Source: Vreelandella subterranea
GTDB taxonomy: Bacteria > Pseudomonadota > Gammaproteobacteria > Pseudomonadales > Halomonadaceae
Reading direction: 5' to 3'
DNA length: 64,000 bases
Assembly: GCF_900111305.1 (NCBI RefSeq)
Contig: NZ_FOGS01000007.1
Location: 124,001 to 188,000, forward strand
This document shows, in pieces, positions 18,478 through 25,993 of this stretch. Position 1 is the first letter of the stretch, and each line of letters opens with the position of its first letter. The notes beneath the pieces are model-generated. The model did not search any database. It saw only the letters and a program-made list of their open reading frames with translations, and was not told the DNA's origin. Made by a program: the position numbers and the translations under genes.

Positions 18478-19146
18478 TTGCACCCACTTCTTCATGGCAA
18501 GCGTCTGATTGCCTTTGACCTCGATGGCACGCTCATCGATTCGGTTCCCGATCTAACGGTCGCGGTTGCCCATGCGCTGGCCGACCAGGGACTGGCAATG
18601 CCATCGACAGATAGCGTTCGCGACTGGGTGGGCAACGGCGCGGCCGTGCTGGTTGAGCGCGCATTGACCTGGTCGCTGGGCGCGCCACCCGATGCCCTGC
18701 TTCTTGATCGTGCTTACGCGGGCTTTTTGCACCATTACGCGGCAGCCCCGAATCAGTTGACCGCCTTGTACCCCGGCGTGAAACAGGCACTGACAGCACT
18801 GCACGAAGCAGGCTATATGCTGGTGCTGATCACCAATAAGCCAGAGCGCTTTATTACGCCTATTTTGGACCACTTCGAGCTTAACGGCTGCTTTGCTCTG
18901 TGCCTGGGCGGTGATTCCCTGGCAGAGAAAAAACCTTCCCCGTTGCCGCTGCTGTACGCGGCTAAAGCCTGTGGCGTGATGCCCGGCGACTGCATGATGG
19001 TGGGGGATTCGCGTCATGATATCGAGGCAGGTAAGGCCGCCGGGTTTACGACCCTGGCGCTGCCCTATGGCTATAATCACGGCGAACCAATCAGCCACAG
19101 CGACCCGGATGCCGTGCTCACATCACTCGACGAAATGATCGCCTGA
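18478..19146 (+). CDS. gph: Phosphoglycolate phosphatase
   Basis: 222 residues, HAD superfamily. Motif I is FDLDGTLIDS, motif II is LVLITNKPERF, motif III uses the Lys of EKKPSPLPL and motif IV is MVGDSRHDIEAGKAAG. It removes phosphate from 2-phosphoglycolate formed during DNA repair. No ATG fits: a TTG at 18478 preceded by AAGGA at 7 bases gives 11 residues before motif I as in E. coli Gph, while a TTG at 18448 would add 10 residues. Confidence 0.9.
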   Translation: MHPLLHGKRLIAFDLDGTLIDSVPDLTVAVAHALADQGLAMPSTDSVRDWVGNGAAVLVERALTWSLGAPPDALLLDRAYAGFLHHYAAAPNQLTALYPGVKQALTALHEAGYMLVLITNKPERFITPILDHFELNGCFALCLGGDSLAEKKPSPLPLLYAAKACGVMPGDCMMVGDSRHDIEAGKAAGFTTLALPYGYNHGEPISHSDPDAVLTSLDEMIA

Positions 19147-19156
19147 TGAAAGGCTG

Positions 19157-20074
19157 CTAGTCTTCTTCGCGGGCACCGCCGAGGGTGGCGTGCAACTGTT
19201 CCGCGTTGTGGCGCAGCATGTCAGCGTAGCTGGATGCCGGGCCGTCACTGCCGCTCAGGGCATCCACGTAGAGCGGCCCTGCCAGGGGAAGATCGGCATA
19301 ACGTGCCTGGGCGTCCATGTGAATCTCCGGCGTTGTGCTCTCAAAAAACAGGCCGGGCGGTCGTTTTTCGGCCAGCCTTGCCTGCATGCGAGCCATCGCA
19401 GCGGCCGTCCCCATGGTTTCGTGGTTAACCCCCCATAAGGCATCGTAATCGAACGCGTAAGCATCGGCGAAGTAGGCAAGGCCGGCTTCGCTGGTTACCA
19501 GGGTCCTGTTGGTCTGGGGAATGCCGCCCAGGCGCTCTTCAAGCTCGGCATCGAGCTCTTTCAGCGTCTGCTTGAGATCAGCGGCGCGTTGATCGAAGGC
19601 GTCAGCATGGTCCGGTGCATGTTTTGACAGGGTGTCGGCAATAATATCCACATAGGCGGCGGCACCTTCGGGGGCCATCCACATGTGAGGGTTAGCGTAG
19701 CCTTGATAACGGCCAGAGGTAAGCGGCAGCGCCGGGTAGTCTGCCTGCTCGGCCAAGGCCACCATGGGCAGATCATTTTCCACGATGGCTTTGACATCGC
19801 GCAGCCAGGGCTCCAATTCCAGGCCGTTGTAAATGACCAGATCGGTTTCTTCCAGTGCCAGCACATTGGGTGGGGTCAACTCCCAGCGGTGGACGTCTTC
19901 ATCGGGCGGGACGATCACATCCACGCTAACCGCGTCGCCTGCCACGCCTTTGACCAGTTCAGCGATCACTGAAAATGATGCCACCACCCGAAGCGAGGTT
20001 TGCGCCGTGGCCGAGGGGCTGGCGATCATCAATGCCAACAGCAGCAGCCCCCATTTCATGACGTTGTTACGCAT
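19157..20074 (-). CDS. Metal ABC transporter substrate-binding protein, Mn/Fe-like ligand set
   Basis: 305 residues. Signal peptide about 1-24 (ending SATAQ), then the cluster A-I receptor fold. Likely ligands are His62 (DVHRWELTP), His130 (NPHMWM), Glu196 (SEAGLAYFADAY) and Asp271 (YVDALSG). The His-His-Glu-Asp set is typical of Mn/Fe receptors such as PsaA and MntC, whereas Zn receptors have His at the third place and a His-rich loop, absent here. AGGAGC precedes the ATG. No ATPase or permease gene is in the window, so partners must lie elsewhere or across the prophage junction. Confidence 0.85.
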   Translation of the reverse strand: MRNNVMKWGLLLLALMIASPSATAQTSLRVVASFSVIAELVKGVAGDAVSVDVIVPPDEDVHRWELTPPNVLALEETDLVIYNGLELEPWLRDVKAIVENDLPMVALAEQADYPALPLTSGRYQGYANPHMWMAPEGAAAYVDIIADTLSKHAPDHADAFDQRAADLKQTLKELDAELEERLGGIPQTNRTLVTSEAGLAYFADAYAFDYDALWGVNHETMGTAAAMARMQARLAEKRPPGLFFESTTPEIHMDAQARYADLPLAGPLYVDALSGSDGPASSYADMLRHNAEQLHATLGGAREED

Positions 20075-20345
20075 CCCGCGCTCCTGACTCTCTTGAAAAG
20101 CGACTGATAATAAAGATTGTTATGCCGCGATACTAGCGCCTGTTAGCTTAGAGGCGTACCGCAAACGTGGCATTATCACGAGGTTGGTAAGTCATATTTT
20201 AACAGCATAGCGTGTTACCGTGGGTGTCACGGCGTCAACGTCCCCCGGTTGCCTTCTTAACCCCTGCACTGACACATCGGGTTGGGGTATCATCGCGGTA
20301 CAGCAGTTGTTAATCATCGTTTTACCTTGACGGAGCAAGCAGCCA

Positions 20346-20408
20346 ATGGCGCAGGGGAAGGTCGCGAAGCGCGTCCTTATGCTGGATCATTACGACGACA
20401 CTCCATAG
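20346..20408 (+). pseudogene. Possible severed 5' end of the host gene hit by the prophage
   Basis: An ATG with GGAG 10 bases upstream opens a 20-codon frame (MAQGKVAKRVLMLDHYDDTP) that stops where the phage repeats begin. It may be the N-terminus of the gene into which the prophage integrated; the remainder would then lie beyond the right end. I could not identify the gene. It could equally be a chance ORF. Confidence 0.3.
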
Positions 20409-20487
20409 TACTGTATATAACTCCACGCCCATCCTGCTAATCCGCATAACACCCCGCCGATTCTGTATATCACTCCATTGTACTCCA
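20400..20487. repeat. ACTCCA direct repeats, candidate integrase arm sites
   Basis: Four ACTCCA copies start at 20400, 20420, 20472 and 20482. They form two longer direct repeats: CTGTATATAACTCCA (20411-20425) against CTGTATATCACTCCA (20463-20477), and ACTCCATAGTACT (20400-20412) against ACTCCATTGTACT (20472-20484). Their place 80-160 bases before a tyrosine integrase gene fits arm-type binding sites of the att region. Confidence 0.5.
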
Positions 20488-20516
20488 CATAAATTAGGGC
20501 TCGACCTGGGTAATAT

Positions 20517-20564
20517 CCTGGGTAACACTATGAGCACACCCATTTTCAGAGAGCGTTACCCAGG
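20517..20564. promoter_or_regulatory. 10-bp inverted repeat just before the integrase start
   Basis: CCTGGGTAAC (20517-20526) and GTTACCCAGG (20555-20564) are perfect inverted copies; a further CCTGGGTAA lies at 20505-20513. The right arm touches the GTG start of the integrase, so it could be a repressor or excisionase site or a leader hairpin that limits integrase translation. Confidence 0.45.
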
Positions 20565-21778
20565 TGCCGATCTCAGACACAAAAGCGCGGAAAGCGCAGC
20601 CCGGGGAAAAGCCCTACCGAATACCGGATAGCGAAGGCCTTTATCTCGACGTTCGCCCTAGTGGGAAAAAGTACTGGCGCGTGCGCTACTTCATGCATGG
20701 CAAAGAAAACCTCTTCACGCCTGGCCAGTATCCTCATGTCACGCTGAAGGATGCCAGGAAGAAGCGTGACTGGGTTAAGCACAATGCCGCCCAAGGGGTT
20801 GACCCCAAGGTGCTCGAGCAGGAAGAGCGGGACAAGCAGAAGCGAAGCGAGCAAGACTCATTCGATGCGATCGCTACGGAGTGGTTCGAAAAGCATAAGC
20901 TGCGCTGGACTGATTACTACGCGCACCAGGTTAAGGTTGGCATTGAGCGCGAAATGCGGCCAGCGTTTGGTCACAAGCACGTGACCAAGGTGACGCCCGC
21001 TGACGTGCTCAGGCTAATCCAAAAGATAGAAGAACGCGGCGCGCCAACGGTGGCCGTGTTGACGCGTCAGTGGATCAGCCAGATCTACCGCTATGCGGCG
21101 AGCACACTACGGGCTGATCATGACCCGTCGGCACCGTTGCGTGGGGCTGTACAGCGGGCTCAGGTGACTCACAGCAAGTCGCTCGGCAAGGAGGACCTGG
21201 CAACGCTCGCCAACCAGATCGATACCCAGGGCGGCTGGCGCATTAACGCCATCGCCATGCACGTGCTGATGCGCACGATGTTGAGAACGGGGGAGCTAAG
21301 AGCAGGGCGCTGGGAAGAGATTGACTTCATGCGTGCTGAGTGGCGCATCCCAGCGGAACGAATGAAGATGCGCCGCCCCCATGTTGTGCCGCTTTCAAAG
21401 CAGACAGTAACGCTGCTTCAAGAGCTGCACCGCTCTACCGGCCTTGGGGAAATGATGTTTCCGTCATTGCGTCACCCATCAAAGCCCATGAACAAGACAA
21501 CGATCAATGCTGCCCTGGCGCGAATGGGATGGTCTGGACGGTTTAGCGGCCACGGTTTTCGCTCGACCGCCTCAACACTTTTGAATGAATACGGCTGGCG
21601 CGCGGACCTGATAGAAAAGCAGCTGGCGCACATGCCCGGCAACCAGGTGCGCGCCGCCTACAACCATGCCGACTATCTGAAAGAGCGTCGGGAGATGCTG
21701 CAATGGTACAGCGACTTCATCGACGCGATCATGCAAGGCGCAGACGCGCCTCCGGTGCCTGAGCGTATGCGCGCTTGA
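20564..21778 (+). CDS. int: Tyrosine integrase, P4/DUF4102 type
   Basis: 404 residues. An N-terminal arm-binding DUF4102 domain (ISDTKARKAQPGEKPYRIPD, then SEGLYLDVRPSGKKYW) is followed by a core-binding domain and the catalytic domain: Arg in MLRTGELRAGRWEEID, HGFRSTASTLL for His-x-x-Arg, HMPGNQVRAAYNHADY for the second His region and the nucleophilic Tyr. It integrates and excises the prophage. The start is GTG. Its last 50 bases overlap the convergent AlpA-like gene, so the two transcripts are antisense at their ends. It marks the left boundary of the prophage. Confidence 0.95.
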   Translation: MPISDTKARKAQPGEKPYRIPDSEGLYLDVRPSGKKYWRVRYFMHGKENLFTPGQYPHVTLKDARKKRDWVKHNAAQGVDPKVLEQEERDKQKRSEQDSFDAIATEWFEKHKLRWTDYYAHQVKVGIEREMRPAFGHKHVTKVTPADVLRLIQKIEERGAPTVAVLTRQWISQIYRYAASTLRADHDPSAPLRGAVQRAQVTHSKSLGKEDLATLANQIDTQGGWRINAIAMHVLMRTMLRTGELRAGRWEEIDFMRAEWRIPAERMKMRRPHVVPLSKQTVTLLQELHRSTGLGEMMFPSLRHPSKPMNKTTINAALARMGWSGRFSGHGFRSTASTLLNEYGWRADLIEKQLAHMPGNQVRAAYNHADYLKERREMLQWYSDFIDAIMQGADAPPVPERMRA

Positions 21779-21932
21779 TCCAGTCATCGACCTCGCTATC
21801 AATCCACCGCACCCCGCCTGTGGCTAGCTTGCGCCCAGGCGGGAAGTCGCCTTCCCGAATCATGGCGTACAGCTTGCTTTCGCTGTAACCCACCCGCTCG
21901 GCAACTGCCTTCATCGGTAATAGCTGTGCCAT
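21729..21932 (-). CDS. AlpA-family HTH regulator, excisionase candidate
   Basis: 67 residues, MerR/AlpA-like winged helix: LLPMKAVAERVGYSESKLYA then MIREGDFPPGRKLATGGVRW and a WIDSEVDDW end. AlpA proteins regulate or assist P4-type integrases. GGGAG lies 8 bases before the ATG. It is the last gene of the leftward early operon and overlaps the 3' end of the integrase, so production is tied to early lytic transcription, as expected for an excision factor. Confidence 0.85.
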   Translation of the reverse strand: MAQLLPMKAVAERVGYSESKLYAMIREGDFPPGRKLATGGVRWIDSEVDDWIKRAYAQAPEARLRLA

Positions 21933-21935
21933 ATA

Positions 21936-22448
21936 TCAATCTCCCGTATATCGCTGGCCGCCGGGGCCATGGCCGGGCCCGTCTCGCCATTGCTGCTCTT
22001 GCCTGCGCACGCTGTCGTTGAACGCCTGCTGGCGATCCTGGTCGAGCAGGGCCTGCACCGCTGGGTTCTGAGCAATACGCCGCAGGTTCAGTAGCTCGTC
22101 TTGCTGGCGCTGGATAATGCGGGTGGCCACGGCGGAGAGCTCCCAGCGATCGGCTGGCGTCTCGCCGTCGTCGCGCACTTTGCCCAGTCCGTAGCAGCCG
22201 CCGCAGGGCAGGGCTTTATTGTTCTTGATGTGGTCGGTGCCAGTGCCCATGCAGACGGTGCAATCATCCGGAGCGACCTCACGCCAGTTTTGCACCCAGT
22301 CATCTTGGGTCGTTGCCATTTGAAAGCCTTCATCTAGGTCGTGGAAGATGACTATCCAATGCCCATCAAGCGGGCCGGTACCCTGGTGCTGCGCGATTTC
22401 GTGAAACTTTCCGCCGCCGTCCCGGTGGGTGTGTGTTGGCTGGGTCAT
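21936..22448 (-). CDS. Phage protein with DnaJ-like zinc knuckle
   Basis: 170 residues. Mid-protein it carries CTVCMGTGTD and CGGCYGLGKV, two CxxCxGxG elements like one DnaJ zinc centre. The N-terminal part (GGGKFHEIAQHQGTGPLDGH) has a DUF1653-like look, but that is weak. The C-terminus is Gln- and Arg-rich. The ATG at 22448 overlaps the stop of the preceding gene as ATGA, which decides it over a start at 22496. Function unknown; a nucleic-acid or protein-binding zinc protein is likely. Confidence 0.65.
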   Translation of the reverse strand: MTQPTHTHRDGGGKFHEIAQHQGTGPLDGHWIVIFHDLDEGFQMATTQDDWVQNWREVAPDDCTVCMGTGTDHIKNNKALPCGGCYGLGKVRDDGETPADRWELSAVATRIIQRQQDELLNLRRIAQNPAVQALLDQDRQQAFNDSVRRQEQQWRDGPGHGPGGQRYTGD

Positions 22449-22981
22449 TGGTGGCACTCGTCTTTGCATTTGCAGTAAGTGCCATAAGCACCGCACTCAA
22501 GCGTGCAGTTTTCGTAGTTGCGCTGCTTGCCCACCTGCAGGCCTTCGGCTTGCTGGCGTAGTTCTTTCGCCCTCTGACCCAGCAGTTCAAAAGCTGCGTC
22601 CCATCCAGCATCAAAGTCGTCTTCCTGGGGCGTATTCTCATCCGGACCTGACTGAAATTTAACAAGCTCCAGCGCCTCCGCCTGCTTTAGCGCATCGCGG
22701 AGGGATAGTGATACGAAAGGGGTATCGTGAAGCGCCTCGCCTATTTGTTCATCGTCTGAACCTGACATGAATATTTTTTTCAACCGATCAAGGTGCGCAG
22801 CCAGCGCCGCCTCCCGATCTTCTACCTCGGCAATACGCGCCACCAATGGATTCTTGGGGCACTGCTGATCATGCGCCACGATCTTCGCGTGGGCGTCCGC
22901 CATGTCGGTTACCTGGCGTGTGTCGTAGATGATGGTTTCGCCGCAGTAGACGCACATCGCGGCGTGGGTGTTATCGCTCAT
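22445..22981 (-). CDS. Phage hypothetical protein with two cysteine clusters
   Basis: 178 residues. An N-terminal CVYCGE with a later DQQCPKNP suggests one zinc site (about residues 10-42); a coiled central region follows; the C-terminus ends in closely spaced Cys (CTLECGAYGTYCKCKDECHQ), a second probable metal site. No family name recognised. It overlaps both neighbours by 4 bases (ATGA), typical of this leftward operon. Confidence 0.6.
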   Translation of the reverse strand: MSDNTHAAMCVYCGETIIYDTRQVTDMADAHAKIVAHDQQCPKNPLVARIAEVEDREAALAAHLDRLKKIFMSGSDDEQIGEALHDTPFVSLSLRDALKQAEALELVKFQSGPDENTPQEDDFDAGWDAAFELLGQRAKELRQQAEGLQVGKQRNYENCTLECGAYGTYCKCKDECHQ

Positions 22982-23451
22982 GATTGATCGCCTCTCGGTG
23001 ATGGTAGTAGTGGTGGCATATCGCCGGTTTCGTAAGCGCTTTTGACTTGGGGGAGCATCCAGCGGCCAACAGTGCCTCCGTTGGGCAGTACGATGTGCGC
23101 CAGGAACTCCTCTTCAAACTCGGTAATGCCTGACTCGACCGCCTCGAGCTTGGCCTTGATGACCAGAGCGAGGGCGCGCCACCGTTGGCGACAGGCTTGC
23201 TCCCAGGCTTTGGCGGCTTGTGCTGGCGCACGATCGCGCCCCGTTTCCGTGGTCGTGAATTCGTCGCTGTGGCGGTCGGGCATGGTGAGATCAAAGCGGA
23301 TCCGGCGGCCGTTCATCTGGAATGCCATGACCGCGGTGTCACCGTCCCACCCGTACATGAAGCCGCTGGCGCCGTAGTGCGAGACGGTCTGCTCGATCTC
23401 GGCGCGGCTGCGCTCGTTGGATACGCTGGTTTTTTCTGCGTAGCGGGTCAC
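22978..23451 (-). CDS. Conserved phage hypothetical protein
   Basis: 157 residues. It begins TSVSNERSRAEIEQTVSHYG and has GWDGDTAVMAFQMNGRRIRF, then a long Arg/Ala helix (QACRQRWRALALVIKAKLEA). Proteins of this pattern occur in early regions of many temperate phages and integrative elements, with no function assigned to my knowledge. Coupled to both neighbours by 4-base overlaps. Confidence 0.65.
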   Translation of the reverse strand: MTRYAEKTSVSNERSRAEIEQTVSHYGASGFMYGWDGDTAVMAFQMNGRRIRFDLTMPDRHSDEFTTTETGRDRAPAQAAKAWEQACRQRWRALALVIKAKLEAVESGITEFEEEFLAHIVLPNGGTVGRWMLPQVKSAYETGDMPPLLPSPRGDQS

Positions 23452-23711
23452 TTCCCACCTCCCAGCCGCGGCAAACCTTCTTCATCCAGTTGCTCACCGG
23501 CGGGGAGAAAGTCAGTTGCTGGCGCACGCTTGAGGATTTTCAGTCGCTCGTTTTCAGCTCGGGCGGTATCGATCACCTGTCCGGAGATCTCACCCACGGC
23601 CCTGGAACGCTGAATTTCTTCTTTCAAGGCATCTCCGGAAAGGGTTTCGTCGCCCAGGCGTTCGAGCTGGGCAAACAGGTGGTTGCGTAGGTCATCGATC
23701 TTGTTTTTCAT
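23448..23711 (-). CDS. Conserved small phage protein
   Basis: 87 residues, acidic and mostly helical (MKNKIDDLRNHLFAQLERLG, then GEISGQVIDTARAENERLKI), ending in a flexible Gly-rich tail. Similar short proteins accompany the preceding gene in other prophages and may act as a dimeric coiled adaptor. It overlaps the HNH gene stop and the next start by 4 bases each. No function assigned. Confidence 0.65.
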   Translation of the reverse strand: MKNKIDDLRNHLFAQLERLGDETLSGDALKEEIQRSRAVGEISGQVIDTARAENERLKILKRAPATDFLPAGEQLDEEGLPRLGGGK

Positions 23712-24328
23712 ACCTGCTTGCTCCTGCGGTTGATTTTGCGATTCAGGGCCCCGCGTAGCTGAATGAGCTGCGGCAGCGGGTCCGGTAAGTTGTGGAAGGT
23801 GTTTCGGCGCATGAGATCGGCGCGGCTGATAAGATCCAGGTTGTCTGGCGCAAAGTTGCGCTTGTCACCATCGCGGAAAGTGACGGCATGCCCAGGCGGC
23901 ACTGGCTTGCCGTGGTGCTTTTCCCATTCGATATGGCTAACTGCTACAAAGTCATGGCGAGTGATGCCTGTATCGGTCATCTTGCGCTCCAGGTAACCGT
24001 CCTTCGTGACGCGCTCAGAGCCGATCGGCAACCAGGAGGTAGGGCGCTGGCCTTTTTTGAAGCGGCCACGCTCGCTGCCTGGTGGGCTGAAATGAGTGCC
24101 TTTGTTCCAGGGCGCTTGTCCAGGCTTAAAACAGCCGGGCTTTTCCCGCTCCATGTACTCCGCTGATTTCGTCCAGCCGTGTTTGATGGCCGCGTTCTGA
24201 ATGCCGGACTCAGTGCGGCGGAAGATCCGGCCCAGGGTGACGTTGTCCGTATTCGGGTAGGCCTTTGCTAGGGCGGCCAAGTCTTCCGGCGACCAGGGTT
24301 TGCCCTTGTTGGCCAGGTAATCAGTCAT
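23708..24328 (-). CDS. HNH endonuclease family protein with HTH N-terminus
   Basis: 206 residues. The N-terminal part (PWSPEDLAALAKAYPNTDNV) is an SANT/HTH-like DNA-binding segment. The C-terminal part has the HNH_3 pattern: HIEWEKHHGKPVPPGHAVTF then RDGDKRNFAPDNLDLISR. Such proteins are free-standing nicking or homing-type nucleases carried in phage operons. It overlaps both adjacent genes by 4 bases, so if it is a homing nuclease it has become integrated into the operon. Confidence 0.8.
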   Translation of the reverse strand: MTDYLANKGKPWSPEDLAALAKAYPNTDNVTLGRIFRRTESGIQNAAIKHGWTKSAEYMEREKPGCFKPGQAPWNKGTHFSPPGSERGRFKKGQRPTSWLPIGSERVTKDGYLERKMTDTGITRHDFVAVSHIEWEKHHGKPVPPGHAVTFRDGDKRNFAPDNLDLISRADLMRRNTFHNLPDPLPQLIQLRGALNRKINRRSKQV

Positions 24329-24621
24329 GGTTGATCTCCTGTCATTTTGCTGGCATCCGCAATATGGGGTAGCGGACGCGCAAGGGCAGTGCCCTTGGCC
24401 AGTTCAATGCAGCGGCTTAAATCCTGGCGACGCTGGCGCTCTTGCTCGCACGCACTCAGGCTGCCGCGCTTGGGTTTGGTGATCAGGTCCATGCCGCGCT
24501 TGCCGGACATGTAGCGGCTGTACACGGTGCCGGATGCGATGCCGTAAATCCCGGCTAATTGGAAGAGCGTGACTTCATCGCCGGTGTTCGGGTCGGTGAC
24601 CAGGTGATCAAGTTTGGGCAT
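24325..24621 (-). CDS. Small phage HTH-like protein
   Basis: 98 residues from the ATG at 24621, chosen because AGGAGG stands 6 bases before it; the longer frame from 24696 lacks support and overlaps the next gene much more. The middle (TLFQLAGIYGIASGTVYSRY) looks like a helix-turn-helix, followed by basic residues (SGKRGMDLITKPKRGS). Probably DNA-binding. No family name recognised. Confidence 0.6.
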   Translation of the reverse strand: MPKLDHLVTDPNTGDEVTLFQLAGIYGIASGTVYSRYMSGKRGMDLITKPKRGSLSACEQERQRRQDLSRCIELAKGTALARPLPHIADASKMTGDQP

Positions 24622-24949
24622 GGTCCACCTCCTGGGCGATTTCCTGACGATGCAGCTGCTCGACGTCGACGATCTGCATGCCGACGCGGTGGGCAACGTG
24701 CAGCTCGAGGTGCGCGCCTTTGGATGCCTGCCAGCCGGGCAGTAGGGCGATCGTGTCGCAGGTCAGCATCTGCTGAAGATCTTCCCTCAGGTATTCTTCC
24801 CAACTGAGGTCTTCAGATTCGCTTTGCTTCTCTGCCGGATTGACGACCTCATAGCCCAGCGCCCGCAGCTGGTGAGCCGTGAGGTGGAACGCGCCATAAT
24901 TCAGCCCTGGCAGCCCGGTCATGGGGCCGCTGATGTAGATACGTTTCAT
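24608..24949 (-). CDS. DUF4406 protein (nucleoside deoxyribosyltransferase-like fold)
   Basis: 113 residues. It begins MKRIYISGPMTGLPGLNYGA and has the family end CDTIALLPGWQASKGAHLEL. DUF4406 belongs to the nucleoside 2-deoxyribosyltransferase/TIR-like Rossmann group and is common in phage early regions, where a role in nucleotide metabolism or counter-defence has been suggested but not settled. Overlaps the rdgC-like stop by 4 bases. Confidence 0.85.
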   Translation of the reverse strand: MKRIYISGPMTGLPGLNYGAFHLTAHQLRALGYEVVNPAEKQSESEDLSWEEYLREDLQQMLTCDTIALLPGWQASKGAHLELHVAHRVGMQIVDVEQLHRQEIAQEVDHAQT

Positions 24950-25917
24950 GCGGTCGGCTCCTGATTGGCGTCGTCATCTGACTCTTCTTCAAGCACCGGC
25001 TGTTCGTATTCCATGAGCTCGCAAAGCTCATTGACGACGCCCACCATTCCCTCCACTTCACGCATGGCCATCATCCGCCAATCGTGAACGTCATCGCCTT
25101 CGCCGCCATCGTCGTCCGGCTCTTGCGGCTCGAAGTCGATTCCCTTGAAGCGGAATTGGTGCGTCAAGCGGAAGGACATAGCGGCGGGCGGGAAGCTCAG
25201 CCCTATCTCTTCCACTTCAAAGCCGTCTTTCAGGTGGCTTAAAAGCTCTTCGTTATTCGCAAGCCACGTGCCTTTGTATGTGACCACCTCAGTAGGCTCC
25301 CCCGGCTGCAGCAGGCGCTTAACCCGTGCGTGGTCATCGGGAGCAAGCTTGCCGAAAGGTCTCTTTTCGTCGTCGCCTTGATGTTCAATGGCATCACGCA
25401 GGCGGGCGGTAACACCGTTTTTGATGCCGCTTATGTGGATCGTGACGGTCTGAACCTTGCCGGTAAGCTTGACCAGGGCGCCCATGAGGCGCTTAACGTC
25501 GCCAGGTGAACTGGTGTTGACGAACAGGTACTCGCTCTCAGGATGGTAAAAGGCCTGGACGTACTTGGTTTTTACAAACGCTTTCTTGCAGATTTCCACG
25601 GCGACATCGCCATAAAGCTGGTCGCGCTCTTCGTCATCCAGTGGCTCGCCGCGCTCCTCCTCAATCTCGCTGGCGCGTTTGAAGACCGCCTCGCCGATAG
25701 TGCCAGTAGGAATGATCTTTTCCTGGCAGCGCAGGCACAGCGCAAAGCCAGAAGGGAAGTCGGCGACAAGTTCGCCCGCAGCCGCCGGTATAAACGCGTC
25801 ACGACGGAATTCTGTTTCTGCGATCTCGGCCCAGTCAGCGGCTTCTAGTTGCTGGCGCAGCAAGGCAACCTCAGGCAGGAGGGCTTTTAGTACGATGGCG
25901 TTTTTGATCATGGTCAT
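24946..25917 (-). CDS. rdgC: RdgC-like recombination-associated protein
   Basis: 323 residues from the ATG at 25917 (AAGGA 8 bases upstream; another ATG two codons later). The RdgC core is visible: CLRCQEKIIPTGTIGEAVFK, ASEIEEERGEPLDDEERDQL and AFVKTKYVQAFYHPESEYLF. RdgC forms DNA-encircling dimers and limits RecA loading and exonuclease access. In a phage it may protect replicating ends or modulate recombination. A highly acidic C-terminal tail (EEESDDDANQ) is present. It follows the DNA methyltransferase by 76 bases. Confidence 0.8.
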   Translation of the reverse strand: MTMIKNAIVLKALLPEVALLRQQLEAADWAEIAETEFRRDAFIPAAAGELVADFPSGFALCLRCQEKIIPTGTIGEAVFKRASEIEEERGEPLDDEERDQLYGDVAVEICKKAFVKTKYVQAFYHPESEYLFVNTSSPGDVKRLMGALVKLTGKVQTVTIHISGIKNGVTARLRDAIEHQGDDEKRPFGKLAPDDHARVKRLLQPGEPTEVVTYKGTWLANNEELLSHLKDGFEVEEIGLSFPPAAMSFRLTHQFRFKGIDFEPQEPDDDGGEGDDVHDWRMMAMREVEGMVGVVNELCELMEYEQPVLEEESDDDANQEPTA

Positions 25918-25993
25918 GGTGGCAATCCTTATTGGCTGTCGGGCGTCGGCCAGAGATTGGTGGCATCTGGCGCTTGCATAAAATTCCGGCCGG

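Larger units (their letters stand above)
20075..20563. other. Host-prophage left junction region (attL side)
   Basis: 489 bases with no long gene. Host-like sequence runs to about 20.39 kb and the phage integrase starts at 20564, so the junction is inside this interval. No tRNA gene is seen, although P4-type integrases often use tRNA 3' ends. Contents are a short coupled-looking ORF start (20346-20408), a cluster of ACTCCA repeats (20400-20487) and an inverted repeat next to the integrase start, each listed separately. Confidence 0.6.

Noticed and set aside
19157..20074. Naming the metal receptor znuA
   Set aside because: The third ligand is Glu and the His-rich loop is missing, which points to a Mn/Fe-type receptor.
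20346..20408. Truncated dusA start, a known prophage target
   Set aside because: The peptide has only a loose resemblance to the DusA PMLDWTD region; too weak to name the gene.
20075..20563. tRNA gene as integration target
   Set aside because: No cloverleaf or T-loop sequence could be found on either strand in this interval.
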